Below, piece after piece: positions 61,555 to 64,000 of a stretch of 64,000 bases of DNA. The stretch lies in assembly GCF_002102265.1 (NCBI RefSeq), contig NZ_LQPG01000039.1, forward strand, positions 62,001-126,000, given 5' to 3'. Each line of letters begins with the position of its first letter. Positions within the stretch are counted from its first letter, which is position 1. The notes beneath the pieces were generated by a model, which was given only the letters and a program-made list of their open reading frames with translations, was not told the origin of the DNA and ran no database searches. A program made the position numbers and the translations under genes. Source of the stretch: Mycolicibacter longobardus (GTDB lineage Bacteria > Actinomycetota > Actinomycetes > Mycobacteriales > Mycobacteriaceae).

Positions 61555-62724
61555 ATGTCCAATTGGGCCGGAAACCCAACGTTTGATCTGTTTCAGCTGC
61601 CCGAGGAACACCAGCTGTTGCGCGACGCGATCCGTGCGCTCGCCGAGAAGGAGATCGCGCCGCACGCCGCCGATGTCGACGGGAACGCCCGTTTCCCCGA
61701 GGAGGCCCTGCAGGCGCTGAACGCCTCCGGCTTCAATGCGGTGCATGTGCCTGAGGAGTACGGCGGTCAGGGCGCGGACTCGGTGGCCGCCTGCATCGTC
61801 GTCGAGGAGGTCGCCCGGGTCGATTGTTCGGCGTCGTTGATCCCCGGGGTCAACAAGCTGGGCACCATGGGCCTGATCCTGCGCGGTTCCGAGGAACTCA
61901 AAAAGCAAGTGCTGCCGTCGATCGCCTCCGGCGAGGCGATGGCCTCCTACGCGCTGTCTGAGCGGGAGGCGGGCAGCGACGCCGCGGGGATGCGGACCCG
62001 GGCCAAGGCCGACGGTGAGGATTGGATTCTCAACGGCGCCAAGTGCTGGATCACCAACGGTGGTAAGTCGAGTTGGTACACCGTGATGGCGGTGACCGAC
62101 CCGGACAAGGGCGCCAACGGGATCTCGGCGTTCATGGTGCACATCGACGACGAGGGCTTCACCATCGGGCCCAAGGAGAAGAAGCTGGGCATCAAGGGTT
62201 CACCGACCGCCGAGTTGTACTTCGAGAACTGCCGGATCCCCGGTGACCGCATCATCGGTGAGCCGGGTACCGGGTTCAAGACCGCGCTGGCGACTCTCGA
62301 TCACACCCGCCCGACGATCGGCGCCCAGGCCGTGGGTATCGCGCAGGGGGCGCTGGATGCCGCGATCGAATACGTCAAGGACCGCAAACAGTTCGGCAAG
62401 AGCATCGCCGAGTTCCAGGCTGTGCAGTTCATGCTGGCCGACATGGCGATGAAGATCGAGGCCGCCCGGCTGATGGTGTACAGCGCGGCGGCACGTGCCG
62501 AGCGCGGTCAGGGCGAGCTGGGATTCATTTCGGCGGCGTCGAAGTGTTTCGCCTCCGACGTGGCGATGTCGGTCACCACCGACGCCGTGCAGTTGTTCGG
62601 CGGCGCGGGCTACACCACCGACTTCCCGGTAGAGCGGATGATGCGCGACGCCAAGATCACCCAGATCTACGAGGGCACCAACCAGATCCAGCGCGTCGTG
62701 ATGTCGCGTGCCCTGCTGCGCTGA
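61555..62724 (+). CDS. acyl-CoA dehydrogenase (FadE25-like)
   Basis: 389 aa from ATG 61555, with AAGGAGACC upstream; ATG 61540 is less likely. FAD and substrate motifs SYALSEREAGSDAAGM and WITNGGKSSWY, and the catalytic Glu in IYEGTNQIQRVVMSRAL. Resembles mycobacterial FadE25. It performs the first step of beta-oxidation and closes the lipid operon. Confidence 0.92.
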   Translation: MSNWAGNPTFDLFQLPEEHQLLRDAIRALAEKEIAPHAADVDGNARFPEEALQALNASGFNAVHVPEEYGGQGADSVAACIVVEEVARVDCSASLIPGVNKLGTMGLILRGSEELKKQVLPSIASGEAMASYALSEREAGSDAAGMRTRAKADGEDWILNGAKCWITNGGKSSWYTVMAVTDPDKGANGISAFMVHIDDEGFTIGPKEKKLGIKGSPTAELYFENCRIPGDRIIGEPGTGFKTALATLDHTRPTIGAQAVGIAQGALDAAIEYVKDRKQFGKSIAEFQAVQFMLADMAMKIEAARLMVYSAAARAERGQGELGFISAASKCFASDVAMSVTTDAVQLFGGAGYTTDFPVERMMRDAKITQIYEGTNQIQRVVMSRALLR

Positions 62725-62786
62725 AGCTGTGCCCGCGGCGCTGAGGATGTGGCGGATTGCCGAGCACCGACCCGGCAGATAGCTCG

Positions 62787-62827
62787 GCACCGCCGACCCC
62801 TGTATCCGAGGGGTGGGTCGGCGGTGC
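62787..62827. terminator. strong bidirectional hairpin terminator
   Basis: GCACCGCCGACCC (62787-62799) and GGGTCGGCGGTGC (62815-62827) form a perfect 13-bp stem with a 15-nt loop that can extend by four more pairs. It lies between the forward fadE and the reverse recombinase genes. No T-run, as is common in mycobacteria. Confidence 0.7.
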
Positions 62828-62960
62828 ACAGCGCGATCACCGATCTGATGGACAACATCGACGTCAACGACGAACCCCTCCTACGTCGTATAGGTCACTG
62901 CCAGCGACCAGGTCCACGTAGTTGACTGCCATCTGACACGTGAGAGATCGGATGCAATTT

Positions 62961-63386
62961 CTAGGCTGAGTTTCCGGCCCCCGCGCTGCGCAGTCGGTGA
63001 ATCTCGCCGTGGGCGGCGGCCAGATCGGCGTTGAGCTGTTTGATCTCGGCCCTTCGAGTGGTGAGTTCGGTTTCGTATTGATGCTTTACGGTCCGCAACT
63101 GCTCGCGGAGCGCCGCCACAATGCTGGATTGGCTGCCCGGATCGTCCGTTGGTGCGCTGAGTCGTGGTCGCGGTGCGGTTCTGGCGGCTTGGATCTTGTC
63201 GAACAGATCGGGGTGGTTGTAGATCGTCTTTCGGGCAACGTTGGCGTACCGCGCGACGGCGTTGGTGTTGATCACCATGCCTTTGCGTTTCATGTCACGC
63301 AGGGCATCGGTGATCTTCTTGCGGGCAGTGGTTCTGCGTTCGTCGGTGCTCTTGCGCAGACCGTCGATGGATCGGGGTGCGCTCAT
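62961..63386 (-). CDS. small HTH/coiled-coil protein of a Tn554-like unit
   Basis: 141 aa from ATG 63386. HTH: KGMVINTNAVARYANVARKT, then a charged coiled coil (RAEIKQLNADLAAAHGEIH). Similar DUF6262/TnpC-type proteins accompany pairs of tyrosine recombinases in Tn554-like elements. It overlaps the recombinase by 4 bp (ATGA). Confidence 0.75.
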   Translation of the reverse strand: MSAPRSIDGLRKSTDERRTTARKKITDALRDMKRKGMVINTNAVARYANVARKTIYNHPDLFDKIQAARTAPRPRLSAPTDDPGSQSSIVAALREQLRTVKHQYETELTTRRAEIKQLNADLAAAHGEIHRLRSAGAGNSA

Positions 63387-64000
63387 TGCTCAGCACGCTG
63401 CGGGTCGGTGGCTTTGTCCAGGGCGGATTGGTGTGCACCACGGGTTTGTATCGGCAGCAGGGGCAACCGCTTTCCTGTCCCCGCTCCGGCCACCGACGCG
63501 GCATCAGCGGTGGCGGTCAGACGGTAGATGATTGCTTGCAGAGAGGCGATCTCTCTGCGCCGTTCGATGATCCAGACGTTGTCCTCGCCGAGTTCACGGC
63601 CGCTGCGCTGGCGGTACTGGTTCTGGCGTTGGTTGATGAGCGATTCGGTGGCAGCCAGTTGTTGGCGTAGTTCGCTCAGGTGGGTGGCGTCGGTGGCGAA
63701 ATGCCCGCAGGACAGGCAGGCGTTGCCCTTGTCGCACGACTTGAGTGGCGGCAGCAGGCATACACCGTTGGGCAGCACCCGGCCGGTGCGCTGGGCCAGT
63801 TGGGTCATCTCGTAGATGTCGTGCGGGCTGATACCAATATCGGCGCCGTGGGCGCCGATCTTCTTGTGCTTGAGGAATTCCGCTTCGGCGGTCGCGGCCA
63901 GGGTGGCGGCGTAGCGCGCGGTCATCTCGGGACTCTTATGTCCGAGATAGCGCTGCACCACATGGAAGGGCACCCCGTCGTTGAGCAGCTCGGTGGCACG
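63383..64000 (-). CDS. tyrosine recombinase (TnpB-type), partial at window edge
   Basis: C-terminal about 205 residues; the start is beyond 64000. Visible box II: FHVVQRYLGHKSPEMTARYA with the His of GHK and the nucleophile Tyr. A C-terminal cluster CLLPPLKSCDKGNACLSC, HFAT follows, the Cys-rich tail of Tn554-type transposases. Forms a unit with the HTH protein downstream. Confidence 0.8.
   Translation of the reverse strand, partial: RATELLNDGVPFHVVQRYLGHKSPEMTARYAATLAATAEAEFLKHKKIGAHGADIGISPHDIYEMTQLAQRTGRVLPNGVCLLPPLKSCDKGNACLSCGHFATDATHLSELRQQLAATESLINQRQNQYRQRSGRELGEDNVWIIERRREIASLQAIIYRLTATADAASVAGAGTGKRLPLLPIQTRGAHQSALDKATDPQRAEQ

Overview
This is high-GC actinobacterial DNA, most likely from a Mycobacterium/Mycolicibacterium. 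The pointers are a complete yrbE-mce operon, a ChoD-like GMC oxidase, a FadE25-like acyl-CoA dehydrogenase, a PolA-type polymerase of mycobacterial character, and many genes joined by 4-bp ATGA/GTGA overlaps. No rRNA, tRNA or CRISPR array was seen.

Positions 1-31.6 kb are accessory DNA, like a plasmid, an integrated element or a decayed phage. A helicase gene (start 315) is split by a ~7.18-kb IS21-family element (439-7621). The element has imperfect 5'-TG...CA-3' terminal repeats and a 6-bp target duplication (TTCTCG). Between its left end and istB/istA it carries a mercury-resistance operon: merR, merA, merB, a CC-containing small membrane protein, a thioredoxin-like lipoprotein and a CcdA-like protein. 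Removing the element and one TSD copy rejoins the helicase in frame (572 aa). Downstream lie about 35 small genes, many rich in Cys/His pairs, with a Nudix hydrolase, an alpha/beta hydrolase, a membrane-tethered HTH/YVTN-propeller protein operonic with two Gfo/Idh/MocA oxidoreductases, a lipoprotein, a possible ADP-ribosyltransferase-fold protein, a DNA polymerase I lacking its 5'-nuclease domain, and a C5-cytosine methyltransferase.

Positions 31.8-43.1 kb hold a TetR regulator divergent from a cytochrome P450 that heads a tightly coupled yrbEA-yrbEB-mceABCDEF-mas operon, a predicted lipid or sterol importer. Positions 43.2-62.7 kb hold lipid-oxidation genes: a frameshifted ChoD-like oxidase and a decayed Rieske-like gene, a Tat-exported lipoprotein alkylsulfatase, a membrane di-iron hydroxylase, a second TetR, an acyl-CoA synthetase, a GMC alcohol oxidase, an aldehyde dehydrogenase, an alkyl-DHAP-synthase-like FAD enzyme and an acyl-CoA dehydrogenase. 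Together these could desulfate, import and oxidise long-chain alkyl or sterol substrates to acyl-CoA.

This lipid region has been hit by two unrelated insertion sequences, an IS1182/ISNCY-type element (43589-45168) and an IS1380 element (49182-52955). Each sits in a CTAG that contains the TAG stop codon of the adjacent gene, so neither coding sequence was cut. The IS1380 transposase is itself split by a 2.16-kb group II intron (49405-51560) whose removal restores a 452-aa frame. The right edge holds a Tn554-like pair: a small HTH/coiled-coil protein and the C-terminus of a tyrosine recombinase that runs off the window.
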